A stretch of DNA of 64,000 bases, taken from contig NZ_CP090419.1 in assembly GCF_032716425.1 (NCBI RefSeq), forward strand, positions 321,001-385,000, read 5' to 3'. This document shows, piece after piece, positions 29,808 through 39,239 of this stretch (position 1 is the first letter of the stretch; each line of letters opens with the position of its first letter). Position numbers and translations under genes: made by a program. This DNA is from Pseudoalteromonas sp. N1230-9. Lineage in GTDB: Bacteria > Pseudomonadota > Gammaproteobacteria > Enterobacterales > Alteromonadaceae. The notes beneath the pieces were generated by a model that saw only the letters and a list, made by a program, of their open reading frames with translations, was not told the origin of the DNA and searched no databases.

Positions 29808-30587
29808 ATGAAATTAAAAGCTTTATCAATTCTAGTTGCAGCATCAGCTGCAACTAGCGCATTCGCAGCAGACGAAACGAAAACGTGGGATGTAACCAGC
29901 GAATTGGGTGCAATTATCACTAGCGGTAATACTGAAACAACCACATTGAAAGGCGGTATTAAGGTATTACACAATCTTGAAAGCTGGAATAACGAATATA
30001 AACTTGACGGTCTTTATAAAGAAGATGAAGTTGAGAATGATGCGGGCGAAAAAGAAACGCAGCGTACTAATGAAAAGTACTCATTCTCTGCGCAAGGTAA
30101 CTATAAATTAAACGAAAAGCACTCACACTTATTCATCTACGGCTCGCACGTATCTGATTATTTTGGTGCATATCGTAACGAAACAGTTATCTCAGCAGGT
30201 TACGGTTTACGTTTAATCGACCGTTCAGACATGTGGCTGAACGCTGAAATTGGTCCAGGTTATAAATACTTCCAATACCCTGATGACAGCACTGAAATGG
30301 ATGACAACGGTAATTCACTTGCCGGTGAGCGCGAAGGTGAAGTCATTGCGTTAGGTAAAGTTGATTACAACTGGCAAATTTCAGAAAGCGCACGTTTTAC
30401 TCAGCTTGTATCTGTGGAATACGGTGATACAAATACCAAAACACGCTCTGAATCAGCTATTTTGGCGAAAATCAACGGCTCTCTACAAATGAAAGTGGCG
30501 TATAACATCACCCATAACTCAGATGTAGCAGACGACAAAGAAAATACCGACACAGAAACATCATTAACGTTAGTTTATAGTTTCTAA
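29808..30587 (+). CDS. DUF481 family outer-membrane protein (YdiY-like)
   Basis: A 259-residue secreted protein with a signal peptide ending AFAAD (about residue 20). The mature part alternates polar and aromatic residues like a small beta barrel, starts WDVTSELGAIITSGNTETTT, and ends with the phenylalanine-terminated LTLVYSF typical of outer-membrane barrels. It fits the YdiY/salt-induced outer-membrane protein group. Its position after mscS suggests a shared link to osmotic stress, which is inference. Confidence 0.85.
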   Translation: MKLKALSILVAASAATSAFAADETKTWDVTSELGAIITSGNTETTTLKGGIKVLHNLESWNNEYKLDGLYKEDEVENDAGEKETQRTNEKYSFSAQGNYKLNEKHSHLFIYGSHVSDYFGAYRNETVISAGYGLRLIDRSDMWLNAEIGPGYKYFQYPDDSTEMDDNGNSLAGEREGEVIALGKVDYNWQISESARFTQLVSVEYGDTNTKTRSESAILAKINGSLQMKVAYNITHNSDVADDKENTDTETSLTLVYSF

Positions 30588-30606
30588 GCGCTTTAATTTA
30601 AGATTG

Positions 30607-30636
30607 AATGGGTAAACTTGTTTACCCATTTTTTTT
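30607..30636 (+). terminator. Terminator after the DUF481 gene
   Basis: The perfect 10-bp stem AATGGGTAAA/TTTACCCATT with a CTTG loop is followed by six T. Confidence 0.92.
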
Positions 30637-30695
30637 GCTTAAAAAATGATGTAGTATGCGGCGGTTAATCTTTATTTTCTTAGAAGGGAAACTTT

Positions 30696-33386
30696 GTGAA
30701 GTTTTTTAGGCTTGTAATCGCTCTTTTTATATCGCTTTTATTTATAACAGAAGCGCACTCCGTCACTCCGACCAAGCAGCAAATTGAACAATTTAAAAAG
30801 CTACCTAAATCACAGCAAGAAGCTATAGCAAAGAAATATGGCTTGGATATAAGCATGCTGGATTCTACCAATAAGGATGGCGAATCGCTTGACGATGAGA
30901 ATAACAGCTCAGTGATGCCAAGAGATTTATTCGGTGAGAAAAAAGATAATAAAGAAGAACTCACGGATGAAGAAAAATTCAAACCTCAACCTGATGAACT
31001 TAAGCCTTTTGGTTATGAGTTGTTTTCAGGTGAACCTACAACATTTGCGCCAACAGAGAGCGCGCTGGTACCAGACACCTATATTGTAGGCTCTGGTGAC
31101 ACATTAACGGTTAACCTATTTGGTAAAGAAGCATCAACAGAAGAGGCAACGATTGACCGTGAAGGGCGCTTAACGGTTGGTTCGCTTAAGCCTGTGACTG
31201 TCGCAGGTATGCAGTATGCTGATGTAGTTCAGTTAATTAAAGCAAAAGTTCAGCAAGAAATGATTGGTGCAGAAGCATTTGTATCAATGGGTAAAACACG
31301 TTCGATTCGAATCATGGTGTTAGGTGAATCTTATAAACCAGGCGCTTACACGGTTCCTTCACTTGCTTCGATTACCCACGCTCTGTTTGTTAGTGGTGGT
31401 ATTTCAGAAATTGGTTCGTTACGTAATATACAGCTAAAAAGAGCAGGCAAAACGGTCACTACTCTTGACTTATACAACCTACTTATTAAAGGTGATAGCA
31501 GTAACGATGTCATCTTAAAGCCTGGCGATGTGGTATTTATTCCGCCTGTAGGTATGCAAGTAACGGTTGATGGTGAAGTACGTCGTCCTGCTATTTTTGA
31601 ATTAAAAGAAGGCGAGTCTAGTCAAGATCTTATTGCCATGGCAGGTGGTTTTAGTGCCGCTGCGTTCCCTCAAAAATCAGTGGTAGAACGTTATACAGGT
31701 CATAGCTCAAAAACTGTATTGCAATTAAATCTATTCGACAAAAACGCCTATACACCAAAAAATGGTGACACGGTAAAAGTGCCTTCATCAAGCCAAGAGC
31801 TAGACGATGCGGTGACTCTAATTGGTGCAGTTTCTCATCCTGGTAACTATTCATGGCATGAAGGTAAAACGGTTAGCCAGTTATTTAACTCGCTTAAATC
31901 TGATTTACTGCCAATTGCTGATTACGATTACTCACTCATTGTACGTGAAATTAATGTTCGTGGTGATATTGAAGTCCATCAGTTTTCTCTTTTAGATGCA
32001 GTAAATGGTAAGCAAGATTTAGAGCTTAAGCCGCGTGATATCGTTGTGGTATTTAGCCGTTTTCAATCAATTGAAAGTGAAGAAAATGCTTTAAACACAA
32101 TGGCACTTACTAAAGAGCAGTTAAAGCAGCAAGAAAAAATCAGATTATGGGATGAATATGAAGAGCGTAAGTTTTATGAGTTCATCGACTTAGGCTCGTC
32201 ATTCGATAAAGAATTAGCACTTAGTGTCGCTGAAGAAGAAGAGGAAGAAGTTTTATCAATTACAGAAATGCTCACAAACAAAGATGAATTAGAAGATGAT
32301 GAGTATGCTGTATTTAGCCGTAAGAAATTACTAAAACCAATTTTAGCCAAGTTAAATCAGCAAGCAACTAAAGACAGTGGCTTGCAGATTATTGGTGTGC
32401 GTGGTGAAGTATTTTACGAAGGCGTGTATCCGATGCCTGTTAATGCGGACGTACATGATGCGATTGCAGCTGCTGGTGGCTTAAAAGAGTCTGCTTTTTT
32501 ACAAAATGCTGAGGTAACGCGATTCGCAGAAAGCTCAGACTTACAGCATATTAGTATTGATTTATCGACCTTAAATACAAAACAAGGCACAGAGCATTTT
32601 GCTTTAGAAAGTAAAGATACAATCAATGTTTACCCAATTCCTAATTGGCAGCAAGACAGAAAAATTAATATTCTTGGCGAAGTTAAATTCCCAGGGATTT
32701 ACAGCATTGCAAAAGGTGAAAGCTTATCGAGCGTAATCAAACGTGCCGGTGGCTTTACTGATTTTTCTTTCCCTGAAGGGGCGGTATTTACCCGTGAAGC
32801 AATCAGACTACAACAACAGCAGCAATTAAATAAAATATCAGAAGACCTACGTCGTGATATTGCGTCTAAAAGTTTCAACAACTCAATTACTGATGCATCA
32901 CTTTCTTATCAAGATATGGACAGCTTGATTAAAGACTTAGCTAAAGTGAAAGCGGTTGGCCGACTGGTTATCGATTTACCAGCCATTGCCAGCGGTAAAC
33001 GTGATTTACAAGTTGAAGACAGTGATGTGTTGTATGTTCCTTCAAAACGTAACAGTGTTGATGTTGTGGGTGAAGTAAACTTCTCAGGTTCGCATTTATA
33101 TCAAAATGAACTGAGCTTAGATGACTATCTAACACGCAGTGGTGGATTAAAACCGCGTGCTGATGAAGACCGCATCTACATTATAAAAGCCAGTGGCCTA
33201 GTAGAAGTACCAAACCGAGGTTCTTGGTTTGCGGTTAATAACGAATTTGAGCTATCACCTGGGGATACAATTGTTGTACCTCTTGATACCGATTACATTG
33301 ATAACTTAACTCTTTGGAGTTCAGCAACACAAATTATGTATCAAATGGGTGTAGCGGTTGCCGCAATTAGCTCATTAGGTAACTAG
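30696..33386 (+). CDS. Multi-SLBB polysaccharide export protein (Wza-like)
   Basis: An exported protein of 896 residues. The signal peptide ends near AHS and has no lipobox cysteine, unlike E. coli Wza. A low-complexity acidic stretch precedes a Poly_export domain (PDTYIVGSGDTLTVNLFG, from about residue 126) and about six SLBB repeats, recognisable by GE/GA-x-x-PG-Y and AGG-F/L endings (for example near residues 205, 290, 370, 565, 655 and 785). A hydrophobic tail may cross the outer membrane. It should form the outer-membrane export channel for an envelope polysaccharide. The start is GTG with AGAAGGG upstream. The matching Wzz and glycosyltransferase genes are about 20 kb away. Confidence 0.88.
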   Translation: MKFFRLVIALFISLLFITEAHSVTPTKQQIEQFKKLPKSQQEAIAKKYGLDISMLDSTNKDGESLDDENNSSVMPRDLFGEKKDNKEELTDEEKFKPQPDELKPFGYELFSGEPTTFAPTESALVPDTYIVGSGDTLTVNLFGKEASTEEATIDREGRLTVGSLKPVTVAGMQYADVVQLIKAKVQQEMIGAEAFVSMGKTRSIRIMVLGESYKPGAYTVPSLASITHALFVSGGISEIGSLRNIQLKRAGKTVTTLDLYNLLIKGDSSNDVILKPGDVVFIPPVGMQVTVDGEVRRPAIFELKEGESSQDLIAMAGGFSAAAFPQKSVVERYTGHSSKTVLQLNLFDKNAYTPKNGDTVKVPSSSQELDDAVTLIGAVSHPGNYSWHEGKTVSQLFNSLKSDLLPIADYDYSLIVREINVRGDIEVHQFSLLDAVNGKQDLELKPRDIVVVFSRFQSIESEENALNTMALTKEQLKQQEKIRLWDEYEERKFYEFIDLGSSFDKELALSVAEEEEEEVLSITEMLTNKDELEDDEYAVFSRKKLLKPILAKLNQQATKDSGLQIIGVRGEVFYEGVYPMPVNADVHDAIAAAGGLKESAFLQNAEVTRFAESSDLQHISIDLSTLNTKQGTEHFALESKDTINVYPIPNWQQDRKINILGEVKFPGIYSIAKGESLSSVIKRAGGFTDFSFPEGAVFTREAIRLQQQQQLNKISEDLRRDIASKSFNNSITDASLSYQDMDSLIKDLAKVKAVGRLVIDLPAIASGKRDLQVEDSDVLYVPSKRNSVDVVGEVNFSGSHLYQNELSLDDYLTRSGGLKPRADEDRIYIIKASGLVEVPNRGSWFAVNNEFELSPGDTIVVPLDTDYIDNLTLWSSATQIMYQMGVAVAAISSLGN

Positions 33387-33394
33387 ACTATTTG

Positions 33395-34429
33395 ATGAAA
33401 GCTTATGTAATCAAATTACTTAAACGTGTAATAGAGCAACTTCAAGTTGCTCTATTACCTTTATGCAGTAAATCACCAGTACTGTCTGGCTTGTATTTTA
33501 CTTTTTTCTCACGAGATTTTTTTTACGAGCACCAAGCAATACTTAAAGCTCGTCTTGCATATAGCAATCAACAAGGCATGCATGGTAAATCAAGTGCCTT
33601 ATTAAGACGCAATATACATCGCTTAGAAAAGGGGCTCATAATGCAGCCTAGGCGTAGTGTATTTGCACTCGATTATTTAACAGAGACATTAACGGCTTAC
33701 CAACTTGCAGTAACCCAATCAAATGTGGAACAGTCAGAATTGCAATGGGCAACGGATGTTCTCAGCGAGTATTTTTCTGTTGTAGATAAACAGCATTCAA
33801 CTATCGCAAAAAATTATGCTGTATTTCAGCAGCTATCTACGGTATATAGCGGTTTGAAAAAGCCGTACGCTTACCAACAAAAAGAGCCACACCAAGTTAG
33901 CTATGAGCAGTTTTTAGCGTTAACCAAGTTTCGTACCTCTGTACGTTGGTTTGAGCAAAAGCAAGTTGAGCTAGAAAAAATTGAAAAAGCACTCGCTGCT
34001 GCACTGCAAGCGCCGAGCGCGTGTAATAGGCAGCCTTTCGAATTTTATTCTATTACAGAACAACCTTTGCTTAATAAACTGGCTAACTTACCAGGTGGGA
34101 CGGCAGGGTTCGCAGACAATATTCCACATTTGATCGCCGTCGTTGGAGATTTATCGTATTATCCATTTTCGCGAGATCGGCATGTGATATATATAGATGG
34201 CTCGCTTGCATCCATGCAGTTTATGCTAGCACTTGAAACTTTAGGGTTGAGTAGTTGTCCTATCAACTGGCCTGAACTTATCACTTTAGATAAACGAGTC
34301 GCTAAGTTACTTGACTTACCGCAGTACAAGCGAGTTGTGATGTTCATTGCTGTAGGCTATCCCGCCAATTCAGGAATGATACCTTATTCAGATAAAAAGC
34401 AAGCGAAAGATATTTTAAAGCAGCTTTAA
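33395..34429 (+). CDS. Nitroreductase-family protein with N-terminal extension
   Basis: A 344-residue protein whose C-terminal half (about 170-335) resembles FMN-dependent nitroreductases. It shows FRTSVRWF at the start of that half, AALQAPSACNRQPFEFYSI, which is typical of FMN contacts, and IYIDGSLASMQFMLALETLGLSSCPINWPE. The first half is an extension that I do not recognise. Proteins of this type occur in polysaccharide gene clusters, but their role is not established. It follows the SLBB gene by 8 bases, so the two probably form an operon. Both TTG (33392) and ATG (33395) are possible starts; ATG is chosen. Confidence 0.75.
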   Translation: MKAYVIKLLKRVIEQLQVALLPLCSKSPVLSGLYFTFFSRDFFYEHQAILKARLAYSNQQGMHGKSSALLRRNIHRLEKGLIMQPRRSVFALDYLTETLTAYQLAVTQSNVEQSELQWATDVLSEYFSVVDKQHSTIAKNYAVFQQLSTVYSGLKKPYAYQQKEPHQVSYEQFLALTKFRTSVRWFEQKQVELEKIEKALAAALQAPSACNRQPFEFYSITEQPLLNKLANLPGGTAGFADNIPHLIAVVGDLSYYPFSRDRHVIYIDGSLASMQFMLALETLGLSSCPINWPELITLDKRVAKLLDLPQYKRVVMFIAVGYPANSGMIPYSDKKQAKDILKQL

Positions 34430-34505
34430 TGCTTGAAAATTCGTTATATCGACAGCTATTTTCCTGCTTGATATACTCAAGCAAATTTAAATTTAAGGAG
34501 TTTTC

Positions 34506-34901
34506 ATGAAAAAAAATAAAGGTTTCAGTTTAATGGAACTAATGATAGTGCTTATCATTCTTGGGCTATTAGGTTCTTTGGTTGCTCCTAAATTATTCTC
34601 AAAAGTAAGCTCATCGAAAATTAAAACTGCGGTTGCACAAATGCAGATGTTTGAAACAGCTATCGACACATATCGTTTAGATATGGGCACCGTGCCACCA
34701 ACATTACAAGCATTACGTAGAAGCGAATCGGCAAGTTGGGATGGTCCTTACCTCCCAAAAGACATTCCGCTAGACCCGTGGGGCAAAGAATATATTTATA
34801 AAGTACCGGGTGAAAGCGGTGCACCTTATACCATTATGAGTTATGGCCTAGATGGACAACCTGGTGGTGAAGGTGAAAACGAGGATGTGATTCATAAATG
34901 A
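34506..34901 (+). CDS. gspG: Type II secretion major pseudopilin GspG
   Basis: A 131-residue pseudopilin. The prepilin motif KG-FSLMELMIV gives cleavage after Gly with Glu at +5, and a hydrophobic helix follows. The C-terminal region has the GspG signature AIDTYRLDMGTVPPTLQAL and the end ISYGLDGQPGGEGE-like loop (here MSYGLDGQPGGEGENED) that binds calcium in known GspG. It builds the periplasmic pseudopilus. Here it is the first gene, ahead of gspE and gspF, which differs from the usual C-D-E-F-G order. AAGGAG lies just before the ATG. Confidence 0.93.
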   Translation: MKKNKGFSLMELMIVLIILGLLGSLVAPKLFSKVSSSKIKTAVAQMQMFETAIDTYRLDMGTVPPTLQALRRSESASWDGPYLPKDIPLDPWGKEYIYKVPGESGAPYTIMSYGLDGQPGGEGENEDVIHK

Positions 34902-36556
34902 TCGATCTTAGCCAATTACTTGCTGAGCAATTTAAAGTATCTGCCGCTGACATAGACAAAGCAAAGTCATATCAAAGTAGATACGATGGTAGGCTAGAGC
35001 AAATTTTAGTTAATATGGGCTGTTTAACTGAAGATGATTTAGCCCCTTTGTACAGTAAGTTATTAGGCTATCCGCTGTTTTCTGTCGATGACTATCCTAA
35101 TTGGCAACTTCCTGAAGGGGTTGATGTAACACTACTTCAATCGCTCAAGGAACTAGATTGCGTATTACTTGAGGCGGGTGATGTATGGACTTTGGCCTGT
35201 AAGGACCCGCTTTCGTTATCGCTGGCACAGTTTATTCAGCAGCATGATGTCGATGTCAACATACTCGTTGCAACTGAGTCACAGCTACAAACCTTTTTTT
35301 ACGAGATTCAAAGTACCTCAGAAAATAATATTGAGGATGATGAACTCACCGGTGATGAAGAGGCCAGATTAAGAGAGCTTGCTTCAGAAGCACCAACAGT
35401 AAACCTGTTAAACTCATTGATCACCAAAGCGCTGGCAAGAGGCGCGTCAGATATGCACCTTGAACCGCATCAAGGGCGCTTTCGTGTGCGCTATCGAATA
35501 GACGGTGTATTACATGAAGTAGATAAACTTGCGCCTAAAATGCAGTTACCTATCACAACGCGTCTAAAAATATTGTCAGGCATGGATATCGCAGAAAAGC
35601 GTCGTCCTCAAGATGGTAAAATAGAACTGCGTATCGCTAACCAAGAGCTTGATATACGTGTTTCTGCTTTACCGCTCAACGATGGTGAAAGTATTGTTTT
35701 ACGTTTCTTATTAAAAGACTCAATTCGCTATGATATGTCGGTACTTGGTTTGTCTAATGACACACAAAATCTTATTCAGCAAGACCTACGTAAAACAACA
35801 GGGGTTATCTTGCTTACGGGCCCCACAGGTTCAGGTAAAACAACAACCCTTTACACGTTCTTAAATGAACTTAACCGCCCTGATGTCAAAATTATCACGC
35901 TTGAAGACCCAGTGGAGTACCAACTAGAAGGCGTAAACCAAGTACAAGTTAATAACGATATAGGGTTTAACTTTGCTGCGGGTTTACGTTCAATAGTACG
36001 TCAAGATCCAGACATTATCATGGTCGGTGAAATACGTGACGCAGAAACCGCTCGTATCGCTTTGCAGTCAGCATTAACAGGGCACTTAGTTTTTAGTACC
36101 GTGCACACCAATGACGCAGCAAGTGCTTACACCCGTTTGCTCGATTTAGGTGTTGAAGAGTTTTTACTTAATGCGGCGCTGGTGTCTGTTGTTGCTCAGC
36201 GTTTAGCTAGACGCCTATGTCAGCACTGTGCGACACCTTTAGAAGATACAAGCGAATTACTTGCCCAGTATCCGTTAGAACAAGTTGCTAAAAATGCCGC
36301 AATCAGTGAATTAAACATCAAGCAAGCTGTTGGCTGCGAACATTGTAATCACACCGGCTTTAAAGGCCGAATTGCGATTAACGAATATTTGCGATGCGAT
36401 GACGAAATCAAACAACTGCCTAAAAATGATCAATTTATTTCTAAAGCACAAGCCCATAATGCGCAATTGAAGCGCCGTAACCTGATGCAAGATGGTTTGT
36501 ATAAAGTGGTTACTGGCGTGACCACCATAGATGAAGTATTGCGGGTAGCAGGCTAA
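34898..36556 (+). CDS. gspE: Type II secretion ATPase GspE
   Basis: A hexameric AAA-type ATPase of 552 residues that powers pseudopilus assembly. It has a GspE N-terminal domain (1-140), Walker A GPTGSGKTT at 308-316, an Asp box and Walker B DIIMVGEIRD near 372, and a CxxC pair (Cys441/Cys444 and Cys480/Cys483) for zinc. It overlaps gspG by four bases (ATGA) and gspF by one base (TAATG), so translation is coupled. Confidence 0.95.
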   Translation: MIDLSQLLAEQFKVSAADIDKAKSYQSRYDGRLEQILVNMGCLTEDDLAPLYSKLLGYPLFSVDDYPNWQLPEGVDVTLLQSLKELDCVLLEAGDVWTLACKDPLSLSLAQFIQQHDVDVNILVATESQLQTFFYEIQSTSENNIEDDELTGDEEARLRELASEAPTVNLLNSLITKALARGASDMHLEPHQGRFRVRYRIDGVLHEVDKLAPKMQLPITTRLKILSGMDIAEKRRPQDGKIELRIANQELDIRVSALPLNDGESIVLRFLLKDSIRYDMSVLGLSNDTQNLIQQDLRKTTGVILLTGPTGSGKTTTLYTFLNELNRPDVKIITLEDPVEYQLEGVNQVQVNNDIGFNFAAGLRSIVRQDPDIIMVGEIRDAETARIALQSALTGHLVFSTVHTNDAASAYTRLLDLGVEEFLLNAALVSVVAQRLARRLCQHCATPLEDTSELLAQYPLEQVAKNAAISELNIKQAVGCEHCNHTGFKGRIAINEYLRCDDEIKQLPKNDQFISKAQAHNAQLKRRNLMQDGLYKVVTGVTTIDEVLRVAG

Positions 36557-37755
36557 TGGAATTTGAATATAAAGCCATTGATAACCAAGGGGCGCGGCAT
36601 CAAGGTGTCGTCAATGCTGCCAGCCAAGCAGAGGCACAAAAAAAACTCCTCGCAGATGGTTTAAATGCATTATCTATTAAGCCTATAGCAAGTGCTTCAA
36701 GCATCAGTGGTTTATTTTCACAAAAAGTAAGCCTTGATCAGCTAGAGTTTTTTACTAGCGAGTTGGCGCTTTTGCTAGAAAGTGGCATACGTGTTGACCG
36801 CGGTATCGATATCATTAAAAAAGCAAATGGTCACCCAGCATTAACACGACTATTGAGTCAAATCTCGGCTTCTTTAAAAAAAGGCTCGTCACTGAGCGAA
36901 GCCTTTTCAGAACATGAGCATTTATTTGGACCTTTATATATCAGCTTACTGAAAATAGGTGAAACCTCGGGTAACTTACCAGAGGTGCTTAATCGCCTAT
37001 CAAACGATTTGAAGTTTCAAAAAGACCTTCGCACACAAATTAGTACCGCGTTAACGTATCCAAGCGTTATCTTTTTTGTGTGTATTATGGCGGTTTATTT
37101 TGTGCTTACCTTTATTGTGCCAAAAATGTCGGGTATTTTTACCGACCTTAGCCAAGCGCCTTGGTACACACAAATGATCATCAATGTGAGTAACTTTTTT
37201 GTTGATTACCAAGTGATTATTATTGGCTCTGTGGTGGCCGCAATTATGGGATTGTCATATGGTTTAAAGCGGCCTGAGGTAAAAAACTGGTTTTACATAA
37301 AAATCTCGCGCTTACCAGGCATTGGCAGCGTAATTTTAACAGCAGAACGTATTCGCTTTTCGCAATCTATGGCGATGATGCTAGAGGCTGGCCTACAACT
37401 AGATACCACCTTAGAGCTCACTGCAAATACCTTAAAACACCCAGAACTGAAACGCGATGCAAAACTAGCGTTAAAACAGTTAAAAACGGGTAAGCAACTG
37501 AGCCAAGTATTAGAGAAAACACGTATTTTTCCTGACTTTTTCTTATCTATTATTAAAGTGGGTGAAGAGACAGGCCGACTACCTAGAGTGTTTTCTGAGG
37601 TTGCACAGCGCAGTAAAGCCGAACTTGAAAGTGTGATCAAAAAGCTGACGACTATGCTTGAGCCCATCATGCTTATTTTTATGGGGGGCTTTGTAGGTGG
37701 CATCGTCATAACAATGTTAATGAGTATGGTCTCTATTAATGATGTCCCATTCTAA
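36556..37755 (+). CDS. gspF: Type II secretion inner-membrane platform protein GspF
   Basis: A 399-residue polytopic protein of the GspF/PilC family. Two homologous cytoplasmic domains are visible by their repeats FFTSELALLLESGIRVDRG and RFSQSMAMMLEAGLQLDTT, with three membrane segments (about 170, 220 and 375). It is the platform on which GspE acts. The last 17 bases overlap gspH. Confidence 0.95.
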   Translation: MEFEYKAIDNQGARHQGVVNAASQAEAQKKLLADGLNALSIKPIASASSISGLFSQKVSLDQLEFFTSELALLLESGIRVDRGIDIIKKANGHPALTRLLSQISASLKKGSSLSEAFSEHEHLFGPLYISLLKIGETSGNLPEVLNRLSNDLKFQKDLRTQISTALTYPSVIFFVCIMAVYFVLTFIVPKMSGIFTDLSQAPWYTQMIINVSNFFVDYQVIIIGSVVAAIMGLSYGLKRPEVKNWFYIKISRLPGIGSVILTAERIRFSQSMAMMLEAGLQLDTTLELTANTLKHPELKRDAKLALKQLKTGKQLSQVLEKTRIFPDFFLSIIKVGEETGRLPRVFSEVAQRSKAELESVIKKLTTMLEPIMLIFMGGFVGGIVITMLMSMVSINDVPF

Positions 37756-38146
37756 AAAAGCCGCTGGCTTCTCACTTATTGAGCTAATGGTTGTAATGGC
37801 AATCATGGCAATTGTTATGGGTTTGACCGGCGGGTTAGTCACCAAAGCGGTTGATCAACAAACACGCCAAGTTGAATTGCAAAAAGTGAGGCAACTATTT
37901 AAACGCCTTAGTTACCAAGCTTACTACTCTGGTTTTCCTATTAATGTTCGTATGCAAGGCAGTGAGATTACGATTACAGTTAATCAGCAAGTATCAAGCA
38001 TGCAATTTGAGCAATTAGTGTTTTCACCTAACGACTATCTAGTTGCGACTAACTCATTAGTGACCCCAAATAGTTATAAAATACTGCGCGCAGACACAAT
38101 TCAAGAATACAAACTCGAGAGTATGTTTACCCCTTATGAAAACTAA
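37739..38146 (+). CDS. gspH: Type II secretion minor pseudopilin GspH
   Basis: A 135-residue pseudopilin with cleavage motif AG-FSLIELMVV and a following hydrophobic helix. The C-terminal part is shorter and more variable than in model GspH proteins, so its identity as GspH comes from its position before gspI. Two adjacent ATG codons (37739 and 37742) are possible starts. Confidence 0.82.
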   Translation: MMSHSKKAAGFSLIELMVVMAIMAIVMGLTGGLVTKAVDQQTRQVELQKVRQLFKRLSYQAYYSGFPINVRMQGSEITITVNQQVSSMQFEQLVFSPNDYLVATNSLVTPNSYKILRADTIQEYKLESMFTPYEN

Positions 38147-38537
38147 CCAAGGCTTCACCTTAATTGAAGTGCTCATAGCTGCGGTTATATTATTCTCATC
38201 GCTGGCAATAACAGCACAACTTTACAGTGCTAGCAGCTTATCTGCCGAAAAAGCAGCAAACACAGCTCAGTATTATCAAAGTGCTGAGCTTGTTATAACT
38301 AATATAAAGTCGCAGCTTAGAGAGCGTTATCAAACCACAAAACAAAAAGAGTACAGTGGTGTAACACAAGCTTTCGGTTTCGAATTTGAATGGCAGGCAA
38401 CAACACAAACAATGATAACCCCGCCTATGGAAGTCGATGAAGACTTTCCGCCTGATGCTCGTTTTCCTATCTTTGTTGTTGAAGTAGAAGCACCAAAGTC
38501 TGGGCGCTCTTTTCAATTTAGGGTGGTTGCATGGTAA
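38136..38537 (+). CDS. gspI: Type II secretion minor pseudopilin GspI
   Basis: A 133-residue pseudopilin with QG-FTLIEVLIAAVIL at the N-terminus. The short globular part and position between gspH and gspJ fit GspI, which forms the pilus tip with GspJ and GspK. It overlaps gspH by 11 bases and gspJ by 7. Confidence 0.83.
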   Translation: MKTNQGFTLIEVLIAAVILFSSLAITAQLYSASSLSAEKAANTAQYYQSAELVITNIKSQLRERYQTTKQKEYSGVTQAFGFEFEWQATTQTMITPPMEVDEDFPPDARFPIFVVEVEAPKSGRSFQFRVVAW

Positions 38538-39238
38538 AGCAAAAAGGCTTTTCACTCATTGAGCTTATGATCGCCACAGCGCTGTTGTCTATGGTTATGT
38601 TTACAGGTTACTTTGCATACAGCCTATATACAGACAAATGGCAAAAGCGAGCGGACCATTTTTGGCAGCTTAACCAAAGTGCACTCGGTACAGAGGCAAT
38701 TATAAGAACATTAGAAGCGGCAAGTGTATATATTGTTCGCGATCAAAAAGAGCAATTTTCAATATTATTTGCAGGCCAGCAAACTGAAATCACACTTGTC
38801 ACCAACACAGGCTTATTTTCGAATGAAACTGCACTTATTAATATTAAAGCAATTGACCAAGATAACGGACTACAAAGCTTACTTTATAGTGAAATGCCTT
38901 TAAACAACACACTGTTGTTAAACTACCCAATAGAAGAAAATTGGCAGTACCAACATATCTTAGTAAACGACATTGCGAAGATAAATTTTCAGTTTTACGG
39001 CTGGGAAACCTTACAAAATGCCGTTGCTGGCAACCTTGATAGTGCTGAGCTATCAATTGGAGAAACGCGTGTTAAAAGGCGTTGGTATACAGAACATAAC
39101 CTCCCTAACAACAGGCTTTTACCTAATAAGTTAGCGCTGTTTTTTGAAAATGAACAACAGCAAGTTACTCATATACAGGTTGATTTGATTAACGTTTCGT
39201 ACCTTGACCTAGTTAGACATTTAAGGCTGGACGTTTAA
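38531..39238 (+). CDS. gspJ: Type II secretion minor pseudopilin GspJ
   Basis: A 235-residue pseudopilin with cleavage motif KG-FSLIELMIATALL. The C-terminal region is larger than that of GspH and GspI, as usual for GspJ. The gene lies between gspI and gspK, one base before gspK. Confidence 0.83.
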   Translation: MVKQKGFSLIELMIATALLSMVMFTGYFAYSLYTDKWQKRADHFWQLNQSALGTEAIIRTLEAASVYIVRDQKEQFSILFAGQQTEITLVTNTGLFSNETALINIKAIDQDNGLQSLLYSEMPLNNTLLLNYPIEENWQYQHILVNDIAKINFQFYGWETLQNAVAGNLDSAELSIGETRVKRRWYTEHNLPNNRLLPNKLALFFENEQQQVTHIQVDLINVSYLDLVRHLRLDV

Positions 39239-39239
39239 T

